A stretch of 60,000 bases of DNA from Symsagittifera roscoffensis (lineage: Eukaryota > Xenacoelomorpha > Acoela > Convolutidae): NCBI RefSeq assembly GCF_963678635.1, contig NC_087071.1:39575797-39635796 (forward strand). Direction: 5' to 3'. The notes beneath the pieces are model-generated. The model ran no database searches. It was not told the DNA's origin and saw only the letters and a program-made list of their open reading frames with translations. Each line of letters begins with the position of its first letter. The first letter of the stretch is position 1. Shown here one piece after another: positions 8,525 to 18,300 of this stretch. A program made the position numbers and the translations under genes.

Positions 8525-11139
8525 CGTGGGCTAAAAAAATGATTATTTTGAGACTGAAAAGCGGTGGTATGGGGTTGTTCAATAATTTGTTCATAAGTAT
8601 TATCATCTTGTGACTGGTGTGTCATTAAATGTTGAATGGGACTTTGTGATGTGGTGAGTCGAAAATTTGGATTATGTGTGATGGCTAAGTTTCGAAAATT
8701 TCGTGGGACTAGGGATAGTGGATGGTTATTTGGTAGGGCTGGTAATTGTGGTGCCGTTGGCGTTATGTCTACATTGTTATGTTCTTCGTCGTATGTATTT
8801 TGTCGTGTTGTTATTTTTGTGTTATATTCTTTTATTTGCGCGTCTAAAAGAATTTTGTTTATAGATGTAGAAAAGATTCCAAAAAATCCTGCAAATAGTA
8901 TGCGTGCTACACTTGCTTGTCTGTTTACTTGTGTGTGTATAGCACATGTGTTGTAGATTCCTTTTAAAAGTGAGAAAAGAAATCCAATAAAGTTAAACAT
9001 TGCGTATAAAATAGTCAATTTTTCTAAGATGTAGTAGGGCCATCCTAGAAAATCGAGGATCTCATTTTTGAGTGTAACAAAGCTAAAAATGTTAATTGGT
9101 GATATATCTTGGGGACGGTATTTTTCACCGTTTAGATATATGTAATCTTTAATGTCCTTAAAATATCCGCTATAGTCTTGCGTGTAGATATCGGCAAATC
9201 CTGCGGTTTCTGCAAGTTTGCGTAAATTTTGGTCTATTGATTGTCTTTGTATAGTGTCCATTTGTGTTAATAATTCTTGGAATTGTTGTGTTCTAATGTG
9301 ATGTTGAATATCTGATTTTGAATAGATTCCTATTGATTGTAAGTCTATATTTGGGTTTCGAGCAATAGCGCGAATGCTTTCTGGTGAAAATTTTTTGAGT
9401 GATTGCATTAATGTGGGATATGGAGTGAGAAGATAATATTTATTTTCATCAGGGTTTAGTTGTACTACATTGTGGCTATTTTCTGATCCACATGGGACTG
9501 CGGTATCCCAGAAATAGGTTCTTCGTGAAAGTGTATCCACGAAATGTACTTTATTCTTATAAAAGATAGGGATTCTTTTATAACATCGTTTATCTTCAAA
9601 AACGTATAGTGGTGATACTTTTTTAGTACAAGTATAAAACCATAAGATGTTTCCTTCATAGTCTAAAAAATTTGATCTATTTCCAGATAATAAGTATCCT
9701 GCATAGGGTATTTTTAATACTGCTAGTGCAAGTGATTGTAATATTTGTGTTCGTTCTAATTCGCATAGTTGGTGTAGTGTTTCTAATTCGGAGAGTGACA
9801 TTTCTTGAAAAATTCGGCTAATTGTATAATCTAGTTTCATATCTAAATGAATATCATAGTGGATATTACCGAAATATGTAGTATTCATTAGTGATAATTC
9901 TTGTAAGCGTGTGCTTCTGGTGTCATAAGGTTTTAGATGTCCACCAGGTTGTCCGTTGCTTTTTTCAAAATTAACTGGTATATAGGATGTTCCTTCGTTT
10001 AGAGGATGACCTGTGGCATATGGGTCGATTTTTATTTTTCCAGTGGTCATGTCGAATCCTTTTTCGTATTCAACTAATATTTCAGAGTATTGTGTTCTGT
10101 GAAGTGGATTCCTGTATTTACATGCAAGTTCTGTTTCTTGATATATTTGAAAACGTGTTAATTTATTTTCTATATTGTCTATGTTTCTAAAATTAGAACT
10201 TAGTTTTCGTGATGGATGGACTTGTTCATATGGAATTGATTGTATAAAATATTTTTCGTGAAATTTTATCATACGAGCGTGTATTTTTGCTACTTGAAAT
10301 GTTGTACATGTATCTTCGGGGAACCAAACAATTGTTGCTTGTGTTCTTGTTGTAGGGTCGCAATATCCTTGATCATTTTTACAAGGTAGTCGGATTCCTT
10401 GATAGATCATTGTATTATCAGATAAATCTCGTGTTAATTGTATTTTTTCGAGTTGTATTTTCCAATCGAAAAACATTATTTCTTGGTATCCTTTATTTTT
10501 CGTGTCTGCTTTGCAGTTTGATGGGTTATTTATACCAATGTGTGGTATCCAATGTTTATCATGTAGGTCATAGGTTAATCGTCCGTGTGCGCCGTTATAC
10601 GGGTATTTTTCGTCTAGTTTTATATGTCCTTGGTGTCTTTCAAGTTGTGATTGGTGTACAGAGTCTGAAAAAACTTGAAAGTTAACTAACTTTCTTTGGG
10701 AGTTTTTATTTTGTGTGATGTTTAGTCTAAGTAATTCATTTTTACAATCGTCGGGATTGAGATGTAAAAGACGTTCTATATTACTTTGATAGAACGATTC
10801 ATGGTCAAGTCGGTTTTTGTTTCCGTTCGAGACTTGTGAACAATGTACTTTCTTTTCGGAAAATGTTGCTGTGAATTTATAACCTGTAACTGTTGTTGCT
10901 CGGGCTTTTGAATAGAGTGTTGCTATTATATCTGTGGTTTCTATAGCTTGTGGTTCTGTTTCACATTGTGATACTTGATTTATTGCATATTTATGTAGTG
11001 TTTTTTGTTCATTTTCTTCACAATCGTAATGTGTTACTAATAAATCTTGTGGTCCTGTACGAGGGGAAGGGTTTATGTTTTGATTTGAGGTTACTAGAAA
11101 AAGGAGTTGGAGAAAAATTAATAATTTTAGAATATACAT
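8521..11139 (-). CDS. env: Envelope-like membrane glycoprotein (872 aa)
   Basis: The N-terminus MYILKLLIFLQLLFLVTS is a clear signal peptide. The large ectodomain has many Cys and several N-glycosylation sequons. Hydrophobic segments lie at about residues 697-730 (through LYAMFNFIGFLFSLLKG) and 743-767, followed by a hydrophilic tail of about 105 residues. Position after pol, near the 3' end, is that of a retroviral env. The ectodomain does not look like the baculovirus F-type env of insect errantiviruses. The arrangement of Cys-containing blocks reminds me of chuvirus-type glycoproteins that some arthropod LTR elements have captured; this affiliation is inference. The start overlaps the end of the Met-free ORF by 13 nt, and the stop overlaps the next ATG. 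A broken fragment of the same gene is at 2029-2668. Confidence 0.88.
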   Translation of the reverse strand: MYILKLLIFLQLLFLVTSNQNINPSPRTGPQDLLVTHYDCEENEQKTLHKYAINQVSQCETEPQAIETTDIIATLYSKARATTVTGYKFTATFSEKKVHCSQVSNGNKNRLDHESFYQSNIERLLHLNPDDCKNELLRLNITQNKNSQRKLVNFQVFSDSVHQSQLERHQGHIKLDEKYPYNGAHGRLTYDLHDKHWIPHIGINNPSNCKADTKNKGYQEIMFFDWKIQLEKIQLTRDLSDNTMIYQGIRLPCKNDQGYCDPTTRTQATIVWFPEDTCTTFQVAKIHARMIKFHEKYFIQSIPYEQVHPSRKLSSNFRNIDNIENKLTRFQIYQETELACKYRNPLHRTQYSEILVEYEKGFDMTTGKIKIDPYATGHPLNEGTSYIPVNFEKSNGQPGGHLKPYDTRSTRLQELSLMNTTYFGNIHYDIHLDMKLDYTISRIFQEMSLSELETLHQLCELERTQILQSLALAVLKIPYAGYLLSGNRSNFLDYEGNILWFYTCTKKVSPLYVFEDKRCYKRIPIFYKNKVHFVDTLSRRTYFWDTAVPCGSENSHNVVQLNPDENKYYLLTPYPTLMQSLKKFSPESIRAIARNPNIDLQSIGIYSKSDIQHHIRTQQFQELLTQMDTIQRQSIDQNLRKLAETAGFADIYTQDYSGYFKDIKDYIYLNGEKYRPQDISPINIFSFVTLKNEILDFLGWPYYILEKLTILYAMFNFIGFLFSLLKGIYNTCAIHTQVNRQASVARILFAGFFGIFSTSINKILLDAQIKEYNTKITTRQNTYDEEHNNVDITPTAPQLPALPNNHPLSLVPRNFRNLAITHNPNFRLTTSQSPIQHLMTHQSQDDNTYEQIIEQPHTTAFQSQNNHFFSPR

Positions 11140-12260
11140 GTGTATGATAATCCTGAGTATGGGTTATAAAATGTAATGTAACCAATTGTGTTTTTGGTGT
11201 ATCTGTCGTATTTATATATTACTTCAGTAGTTATAAACGGTGGTGGTAGTGATTGAGCTGTTATGTTAGGTGGATTTAATGGGTAGGGATGTTGTGTAAT
11301 ATTGTTTAATTTAACTGTGATTTCAAACTTTAATTGTAAACTGTTTTGTTGGAGTATTTGAATATTGTGATCACGGATATCGTTGTGAATATCTTGGCGA
11401 TATTGTAATCTATTAAGTGCCCAGTTACGAAGGCGGTTACTTTCTTGATGTTGTCCAAATAGTGGTGGAGGTGCTGTAAATGTATTCCAATCTAGTCTTA
11501 AAGGAATATTTATTGATGATTGTTCTCGATATCTGGCGTCGAGATTATTTGGAAAGTTTAAGTTAAAGGGTGGTGGTGAAAACTGGCTTATTGATGGTGT
11601 TGATGGTAGTGATAATGTTTCTGGTAGTGATGAGGATGTTGTTGTATCCGTAGAAATATCTATGGGGTCATTGACTAAATTTGGTTCACCTTGTGTAAAT
11701 GAATGTGTAGTCCAATATGGTAGTCGTGATGCTTGGTTTGGGGGGTTAAAGGGATTTTCACGTATTTGTTCAGATGTTGGTGTTGAACCTAAGTAATCTG
11801 ATGGTAGGCTTGAGGTGCTACATTGTGAAAGAAGCGTAGGGGTTTCTGGTAATATACCAATGGGGTTTTCTGGAGTGTTTTGTGATGGGGATTGAGGTAT
11901 ATCAAAATGAACTCGGGGAGTTTGAAAATTTCTGTTTCGTCGAGGATGTATAATTTGTCTATTTATTTCGACTGTATTTTGGTTTTGACTAGAATTTTTT
12001 ATTCTACTTAGTTCTTGTGGTAGTGTTGGATATAGGTTATATGTTGGTTCGCTTAAAGGTGCTTGTCGTTGAACTGGTTCTAGTGGTTCTGATAAACGAG
12101 CATGTCGTTCTTCAAAAGTGTATGGATTGTCTTGAAAAGAAATTCGTGTAGATGTTTGAGAATTTTGAGTAGTTGAAGGTGGTGTTTTGTTATCTTGGGA
12201 TGATGTCGGTGAAGACTGATTCTGTGACTGTTGGGTAGCAATTTTTGATGGTTTTTTGAA
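11127..12260 (-). CDS. 377-codon open frame with no Met codon, upstream of env
   Basis: My translation opens after a TAATAA at 12266-12261 and runs to a TAA at 11129-11127. No ATG occurs anywhere in the frame. Base composition and amino-acid content resemble the neighbouring ORFs. Residues 1 to about 240 are rich in Ser, Thr, Pro, Gln and Asn (for example TQQSQNQSSPTSSQD). The last ~130 residues look more ordered, with LRNWALNRLQYRQDIHND, LKFEITVKLNN and IYKYDRYTKNTIGYITFYN. With no AUG it must be reached by splicing, a non-AUG start or recoding. The frame does not overlap the preceding 62-aa ORF, so a simple frameshift is excluded. A splice acceptor such as CCCAACAG near the 5' end would fit. 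I do not recognise a family. Confidence 0.75.
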   Translation of the reverse strand, partial: FKKPSKIATQQSQNQSSPTSSQDNKTPPSTTQNSQTSTRISFQDNPYTFEERHARLSEPLEPVQRQAPLSEPTYNLYPTLPQELSRIKNSSQNQNTVEINRQIIHPRRNRNFQTPRVHFDIPQSPSQNTPENPIGILPETPTLLSQCSTSSLPSDYLGSTPTSEQIRENPFNPPNQASRLPYWTTHSFTQGEPNLVNDPIDISTDTTTSSSLPETLSLPSTPSISQFSPPPFNLNFPNNLDARYREQSSINIPLRLDWNTFTAPPPLFGQHQESNRLRNWALNRLQYRQDIHNDIRDHNIQILQQNSLQLKFEITVKLNNITQHPYPLNPPNITAQSLPPPFITTEVIYKYDRYTKNTIGYITFYNPYSGLSYTCIF

Positions 12261-12268
12261 TTATTACT

Positions 12269-12457
12269 TTAGTGAGAAATTTTGTGTTTATTATAATATT
12301 CTTCCAAAAAAAGAATTAGAAGGACTGTTGCTAGGGCAAATGTGAGGATTGCTTTCTTTATACATTTACAGATGGTCAAAATGAGGGATGATAAGAATGC
12401 TATGAAAATTACAAACAATAAAAAAATATCGGTTCTACTGAAAATTGTTTGTATCAT
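12269..12457 (-). CDS. 62-aa small membrane protein
   Basis: A hydrophobic core from IFLLFVIFIAFLSSLILTI, a CKCIKK basic/Cys turn, then a second hydrophobic run TFALATVLLILFL. This suggests two membrane spans, or a hairpin, with a short charged tail. Its ATG overlaps the stop of the upstream 76-aa ORF as ATGA. Size and layout recall viroporin-like proteins of viruses; that is analogy, not homology. Confidence 0.6.
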   Translation of the reverse strand: MIQTIFSRTDIFLLFVIFIAFLSSLILTICKCIKKAILTFALATVLLILFLEEYYNKHKISH

Positions 12458-12684
12458 TTAGACAAATTGTATAAATCGTACCTGTGGATATAATCAAGGG
12501 TTTTGGAAAGTTGGAGGAATAGTTCGAGAATAGTGTAGAAAATTAAAAAAATGTTACAAAAAATGATTAGGATTATTAGAAAAGATTCAAGTATATCAAA
12601 AAGAAATATTATAAAGGCTTCAAGTATTGAAAAAAAATGTTTAAAATTTATAAGTATTTGAGCAACTGTTTGAGAGAAGAGCAT
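12454..12684 (-). CDS. 76-aa small hydrophobic protein
   Basis: Highly hydrophobic and Phe/Ile/Leu-rich from about residue 13 to 57, including FIIFLFDILESFLIILIIF, probably two membrane segments. The hydrophilic C-terminus ends at a TGA that overlaps the ATG of the 62-aa ORF. The ATG directly follows the TAA of a short Met-free frame (12837-12685). Two consecutive hydrophobic ORFs with stop-start overlap suggest both are real, but each is short and has no homologue I know. Confidence 0.5.
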   Translation of the reverse strand: MLFSQTVAQILINFKHFFSILEAFIIFLFDILESFLIILIIFCNIFLIFYTILELFLQLSKTLDYIHRYDLYNLSK

Positions 12685-12837
12685 TTAAGAAATGATCTCT
12701 TGGTCGAATATTTTTTGCTGTTTGAGGCGATTTTCTAGTGTGGTCGAATTATTTATTAGTTTTTTGACAAGTGGGTTGAGTTTTGTAAAAAATTGTTGGG
12801 GGCAATTTTCATGGTGACTGGGAGGTCGTCTTTTTCT
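12685..12837 (-). CDS. Possible 50-codon Met-free frame before the small membrane ORFs
   Basis: Opens after a TAA at 12840-12838, begins RKRRPPSHHENCPQQ and ends with QKIFDQEIIS and TAA directly before the next ATG. It has the composition of the element's coding parts but no in-frame ATG. A CTCCCAG near its start could be a splice acceptor. It might be the coding start of a spliced exon or chance. Confidence 0.3.
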   Translation of the reverse strand, partial: RKRRPPSHHENCPQQFFTKLNPLVKKLINNSTTLENRLKQQKIFDQEIIS

Positions 12838-13284
12838 TTATTTTTGTTTGTCAAATGATCCGGGGTATGGTGAGATTGTTATACTTTAGGCTAATTAAAA
12901 TCTTCATTTTGTTACTTTAGGCTAAGTTATCAAATTTGTTTTGGGGGTATTCGTGGTCTGAGTTGGGGAAATATTGTTGATCTTTGGGTTATTAGATAAG
13001 GGAGGGGTACGGTATTATGGTGATATTTATTTTAGCTGTCAAGTTGGAGTGGTTTGCTTATTTTTGACCTGGAGGTTGTAGAGTTATAGTTAGAGATGTG
13101 CCTGGAGTTCTAGATTATTCGTCTAATTGATCTTAGTTTGAGTTAGAGAAAGTGGCGGATTGGATGAATCCTATTGGTCTATTTTGAACTAGAATTATTG
13201 CGTACTTGTGAGCATGTTATTTTGAAAAATTGAAATGAAAAATGTTACGGAGGTTTCAAGATTGTGAAGTATGAAATCTTAAAA
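12838..13284 (-). other. Gap between integrase and the small membrane ORFs
   Basis: About 450 bp with no sense ORF I can support. It contains two TTACTTTAGGCTAA-like repeats (near 12882 and 12910 on the plus strand). A spacer here would be the natural place for splice acceptors of subgenomic env RNAs. Confidence 0.5.
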
Positions 13285-15303
13285 TTACTTTTTAAATTCT
13301 ACTTTCTTTAATATTTTAGATTGGGGGATGAACATTTTGTAGTTTTTACGTGGTTGATTTCGGAGTCTTGTTGTTTTTCTATGTTCTGATTTGTCTATTT
13401 CTTCTTGGGGTATTATTTGTTCGGTCATTTTTCTATTTTTTCTTTGTTTTGGAGATTCTTTATGGTTTTGTGTATTGTTTTTGGTGGCGGTTGGTTTTGT
13501 GTTTTGATTTTCGGTGGGGTTATCATTCTGTTCTGTGTTTTTCAGATGTGGTTCATTTTGAATGATTTTTAATCCTGTGAAAGAATATAATTGAGTTAAT
13601 TCGCGGAGTGCGTATTCTTTTGGGTAATAAGGTAATAGGTTGTTTCGATGTTGAACGATTTCTTTTTTGTTTGAGTCGGTAATTTTATATGTGACATCAG
13701 TGGGTTTTGCTATTATTTGGTAGGGTCCTTTTCGGAGGGGTTGTAATTTTTTAGAAATTCCTTTTTGAGTATTAAAATTAGGTATTAAAACAAATGTTCC
13801 AATTTTTAAATCGGAAGCTGGTGTAAAACGTGAATTGATTTGTTCATTTACGTTTTGTCTTTGTAATAACTTTTTCGTTATTTTTTGGTAAATTTCATTG
13901 TGTTTCTTATCTCTATTTAAAATCCATTCGGTGTGTGTACCGGAGGCTAATTTAAGAATTTGTGGGTGATGAAAATGATCTTCATCGTGCGTATGTAATG
14001 GTAGGTTATAACAAATTGAGTCTTTATTTGGTTGACAATAACCTTGTGCGTTTTTATGAGAATTTGCTGTAAACATTATTGGTTTGCGTGGCTTTTGGTT
14101 AAAAACCATTTCGTATGGTGACATTCCTAAAGTTGTCGTTATTTGTGAATTATATGCTAAGGGAAATAATTTTACATCTGCTGACCATTCGGTATATTTT
14201 GTATCATTTCCGTTGATAATACATCTAAGATATTCTTGTAGTGAACGGTTCATACCTTCGACTAAGCCGTTTGTCCAAGGTGCATGAGATGTACGTGGTT
14301 TGTGTTTAATGTTGTATAAATGACATAGTGTGATAATTTCATTATTTATGAATTCTGTACCGTTGTCTGTAACTAAAATTTCTGGTAGTCCGAATTTTGC
14401 TATCCAGTGTTCATAGAGTGTTGTGTAAGCGTAATAAGCGTTACAATGTGGTACTGGGTTAAGTGCTACATAGTGTGTGAATGCGTCAACAATTACCATA
14501 ATGTAGGAGTTTCCTTCTGATGAGGGTGAAATTGGGCCTTTAGTATCAAATGAGATACGGTGATTAAAGTACAAACTTTGTCCTTTAAAATCTTGTTTTT
14601 GTGCTATTTGTTTTTGATTTGGGTAAGGTTTATTTAGTTGACATACTATACAATCATTGCATAGTACTTTTATCCAAATTGGTGCATTTGGGAAATAAAA
14701 GTTTTGTATAAAATTTGAATATGTTTTTTCTGATCCAGAGTGTCCTTTAATATTTTGTGTATGTGAAATATTAAAAGCTATAAGAATCATACTTAAAGGG
14801 AGACATGGAACTGTAGATTCATTTAGGTTATACTCTAAAAGGTCTGTATTTTCGTTAATTGTTGTGTTGTTAAATTTGCGAAAGTATCGGAGGAGTGTTT
14901 TGTTTCCTAGAATGGTTGAATCTGCTTTGATAGGTTTAGTTTTATATTTGTGCCATGATTTTAGTTGTCTAATTATCGGGTCAAGATTTTGATATTGTTT
15001 CAGTGTTGAAATTGTAATCGTTTCTGTTGGAGGGAGAAAAATGTTTTCAATTTCGAATTTAGATAAGGGTATTGTATCAAGTGGGTCGTGAAGGTCAAAA
15101 ACTTGATTTATTGTGTATTTTGAATCATTTGTTTGTGGTCCTGATAAATTTATTTTATCAGTTAAATCTTCTTTTTCAATTAGTGGAAAATGGTCTTTTT
15201 TTAGGCGGGTGTTGTTTTGTTCGTTTTTGTTGGGTGTTATTTTTGATCCATTGAGAATATGGGATTGGTTTGAAAGTTGATGTTCCAAGTAGATCAACTT
15301 CAT
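13285..15303 (-). CDS. Integrase with H2C2 zinc finger, DD35E core and GPY module (672 aa)
   Basis: The frame opens at about 15324 and lies +1 relative to Gag-Pol, overlapping it by about 149 nt. An H2C2 zinc finger spans about residues 175-220 (HTQNIKGHSG ... CNDCIVC). The catalytic core follows: SFDTKGP near 252, VTDNGTEF near 310 and LVEGMNRS near 345, with exactly 35 residues between the second Asp and the Glu. A GPY/F module (LQPLRKGPYQII) follows, then a ~100-residue charged tail. It inserts the cDNA copy into host DNA. The first ~100 residues probably continue the pol polyprotein and the annotated Met may not be used. See the frameshift entry for how it might be expressed. Confidence 0.92.
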   Translation of the reverse strand: MKLIYLEHQLSNQSHILNGSKITPNKNEQNNTRLKKDHFPLIEKEDLTDKINLSGPQTNDSKYTINQVFDLHDPLDTIPLSKFEIENIFLPPTETITISTLKQYQNLDPIIRQLKSWHKYKTKPIKADSTILGNKTLLRYFRKFNNTTINENTDLLEYNLNESTVPCLPLSMILIAFNISHTQNIKGHSGSEKTYSNFIQNFYFPNAPIWIKVLCNDCIVCQLNKPYPNQKQIAQKQDFKGQSLYFNHRISFDTKGPISPSSEGNSYIMVIVDAFTHYVALNPVPHCNAYYAYTTLYEHWIAKFGLPEILVTDNGTEFINNEIITLCHLYNIKHKPRTSHAPWTNGLVEGMNRSLQEYLRCIINGNDTKYTEWSADVKLFPLAYNSQITTTLGMSPYEMVFNQKPRKPIMFTANSHKNAQGYCQPNKDSICYNLPLHTHDEDHFHHPQILKLASGTHTEWILNRDKKHNEIYQKITKKLLQRQNVNEQINSRFTPASDLKIGTFVLIPNFNTQKGISKKLQPLRKGPYQIIAKPTDVTYKITDSNKKEIVQHRNNLLPYYPKEYALRELTQLYSFTGLKIIQNEPHLKNTEQNDNPTENQNTKPTATKNNTQNHKESPKQRKNRKMTEQIIPQEEIDKSEHRKTTRLRNQPRKNYKMFIPQSKILKKVEFKK

Positions 15304-15324
15304 AATGATTATTTTGACAATCTA
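15176..15324 (-). promoter_or_regulatory. RNase H/integrase overlap; +1 frameshift zone with an A7 run
   Basis: Integrase must be reached by a +1 shift (or loss of one base) within these 149 nt, between a TAG that opens the integrase frame and the pol TGA. The sense strand holds CCTAAAAAAAGACC, with seven A (T7 at 15196-15202 on the plus strand). Losing one A there would fuse the frames. Programmed shifting, polymerase slippage, a recent mutation or a sequencing error all remain possible. Confidence 0.6.
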
Positions 15325-18300
15325 AATAAAGTGGGAAATGTTGTAAATTATTTATTTGTGATTGTTCAATATCAGTTTTTACTGCATATTTGCATTCCAA
15401 TCGGGGTGATGTTTCGTTTTCTGCAAGGTAGAATTTTATGTTTTTGGGTATTTCAACTGTTGTTTTTCGTGTAAGTAATTCAGGTGGTGTATTTCGACTT
15501 AAGGTGTCTGGTAATGCAAGATTTTTTCCTGCAGTCCAAACTATATGTAAGTTTGGAAATTTCATTAGAATTAGTTGAAATCTGTAAACTCGGTGGTTTG
15601 GGTTAGATTTTTGTGTAAAGAGAAAGATGATTGGTTTATGGTCTGTGAATAGAACTGTTGGATGTTTTGATCCAAGTATCAGAAATTCATATTCTGTCAG
15701 TGTATATATTATGGCTGTACATTCTCTCATTAGAGTTGAGAGTCGTAGCTCTGCTTGAGTGAATAATCGAGAATTTGCTGATATGAGGTTCATTTTATTT
15801 GTACCATTATGTGATTGTAATAGTGCTGCACCGATGCCAAAGTTCGAAGCATCGCACATTGCATAAAATGGTTGATTTGAGTCTGGAATTGTGTTTGAAA
15901 TTTGTTCAGTTAAAAGTTTCTTTATTTCTTCAAAGCGTGTTTGATGTTCTGTGTTCCATTCAAAATTATTTTGTTGTCTAAGGATGTTATAAAATGGTCG
16001 TAGATATAATTGCATTTTATAAACATATTTACTTAAAAAGTTTAACATTCCAAGAAATTCTTGGATTTTCTTTTTATTTGTTGGTGGTTGAAGTTTTTGA
16101 ATAGCGTCAATGCGTGATTTCAATGGAGTGATTGTTTTTCTTTCTATATTATGTCCTAAGAATTTAACTCTTGTCAAAAAGAAGTGTGATTTATCGGGGG
16201 CGGCCTTCAGATTTTCGTTCTGAAGTATTTGGTGATATTTTTCTAAAACATTGAACATTTCGTCTTTTGTTTGTGATTGCATAAAAACATCGTCTAAATA
16301 GGTGATTGCATTTTTCTTGAGTATTAGTGGTCTAAAAATTTTGCTCATAAAAGCTGAAAATGCTGCTGGTCCTATGGATATTCCATAGAATAAGCGGTTG
16401 AATTCATATTGTTGGTTTCCTATAACAAATTGTGTTAAACGTCGTGATTGTTCATCTAGTGGCATTTGATTGTATGCACTATTCATATCGGCGGTTGTAA
16501 AGTATTTGCCGTTTATTTTTGTTAAAATAACTTGTATTGGTTCAATGGGCCAATTACATTTTGATTCATCTATGAGTGAATTGAGGTATCTAGCGTCGAG
16601 AACGATTTTTAATGATTCTCCTTTAGCTAGAATGATAACAGGGTTAATGAATGTGTTGCCTTTTGGTTGTTCTTCTTTGTTTACTGGTGATATAATGTTG
16701 TATTGTTCTAAAATATCGAGTAATCTGTTCACTTTATCGTGTAAGTGAATTGGTACTTTACTTGCTCTCTGTTTTTTGAAAACTGCGTCTGGTTTTAACG
16801 GGAGATGTAGTGATGAACTGATTTTCCCAACATCGAATTTTGATGTTGCATAGACTGATGAATATTTAATTAGCTGATTGGCTAATTTCTCGAATTCGTC
16901 TTGTGTTATTTGTGAATGTTGGAAATTAAACATTGTTAAAAATTTCTGTTGGTCCTCTGTGTAGTTACTTATGTTGAATGTAGGTTTGAAATATGGAGTT
17001 TTTGTGAAATAATCCGTATTTCTGTTTTCGTTACTTATTATATTATTTATAGATAATTCTTCATTAAGAATTGTAGATTGGCAAATATCTAGTAATTGGA
17101 GTATATTATTTACGCGATAGGCTTTTTCGTGTATTGGTGATATTGTAGCGTTGGTTTCGCAGTATCCTAAAAGTCCAAAAGGTAATGTTACTTGGTAAGG
17201 TGTGTTGTTATAGACATGTAAAGAAATGATATCGGAATTCGAATTTTTCAAATATTTTATGGATGAGATTGTGATTTTGAAAAATTTATGAATAGGTTTG
17301 AATTCAAATTCTGACATATAAAATTTTTGTTTGTTTTGTTCTTTATCATATTGGTGAACTTGTTTGATTGAAAAATTATAGATATTTCCTGATAGTGGTT
17401 TTAGGTGTTTTCTTTGTTTGTTAAATATCGGGTAGAATTTTGAAAAGAATGGTGGTTGTTTATTTAATCTTTGAAAAAATGTTAAGGATGTTTCTTTTGT
17501 TTTTGTATATTTATCTTTGATTAATATTTTACTATTTGGTATGTTAATTGTTGGTATATACTTCGAAATAAATGGTATTCCAATGATATTATATTTAATG
17601 TCGGTGATATGGAATATTTGTTTAAATGGCTTATTTAAAATTTTGCTTTGTTCCATTGTTCTGGTGGGGAGGAGAAATAATTGGATTTTTCCGTAGTTTA
17701 TCAATGTTGATCCTTGTGCTGTTGCTAACTTACTGGAGGTTTCAAGAGGTATTAACTTTGGGTGTAAGGTTTTTATTTCATTCCATGTGGGGATGTTTAT
17801 TATGTTTGATTCTGCTCCTGAATCAATTAAAAAATCTATTTCAAGGTCTGGTGGTTGAAATTCTTTATTTCTTGGGCTTTCTAAGAGAAATGGTATTGTC
17901 CAAATTTTTTCTTTGGGTTGTTCTTTTTGTATATTTTGATAAATGTGGTTTGTATTCAAGCATTTTGTTTTGGTATTTTTATTGGTTTGATCTGTAGTGT
18001 TAATCTCGTTTGTTTCTTGCGTCGTTGGTGTGGAATTTATGGGTGTAGTGTAATAATTTTGAAGAAATTCTGATTGATTTTCATATATGTGTGATGAAAA
18101 GGGTTGTTCATATATGACAGATTCATAGTCATTTTCGACTTTTATCATATTGATAGAAAGAGTGTTTTCAGTATCACTTTCTGAATCTGATGATGTACAG
18201 TTTATTTGATTGAGTTGTAACGTATCAGTTACTGTGTCATCAATACCTGGAGGGTCTGATGTTGTTTCTGGATTAGATTGTACTTGATTAATATGTCTTT

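Noticed and set aside
8283-11147. Plus-strand ORFs of 65-106 aa opposite env and the 601-aa ORF
   Set aside because: T/G-rich antisense of the real coding strand, with no support of their own.
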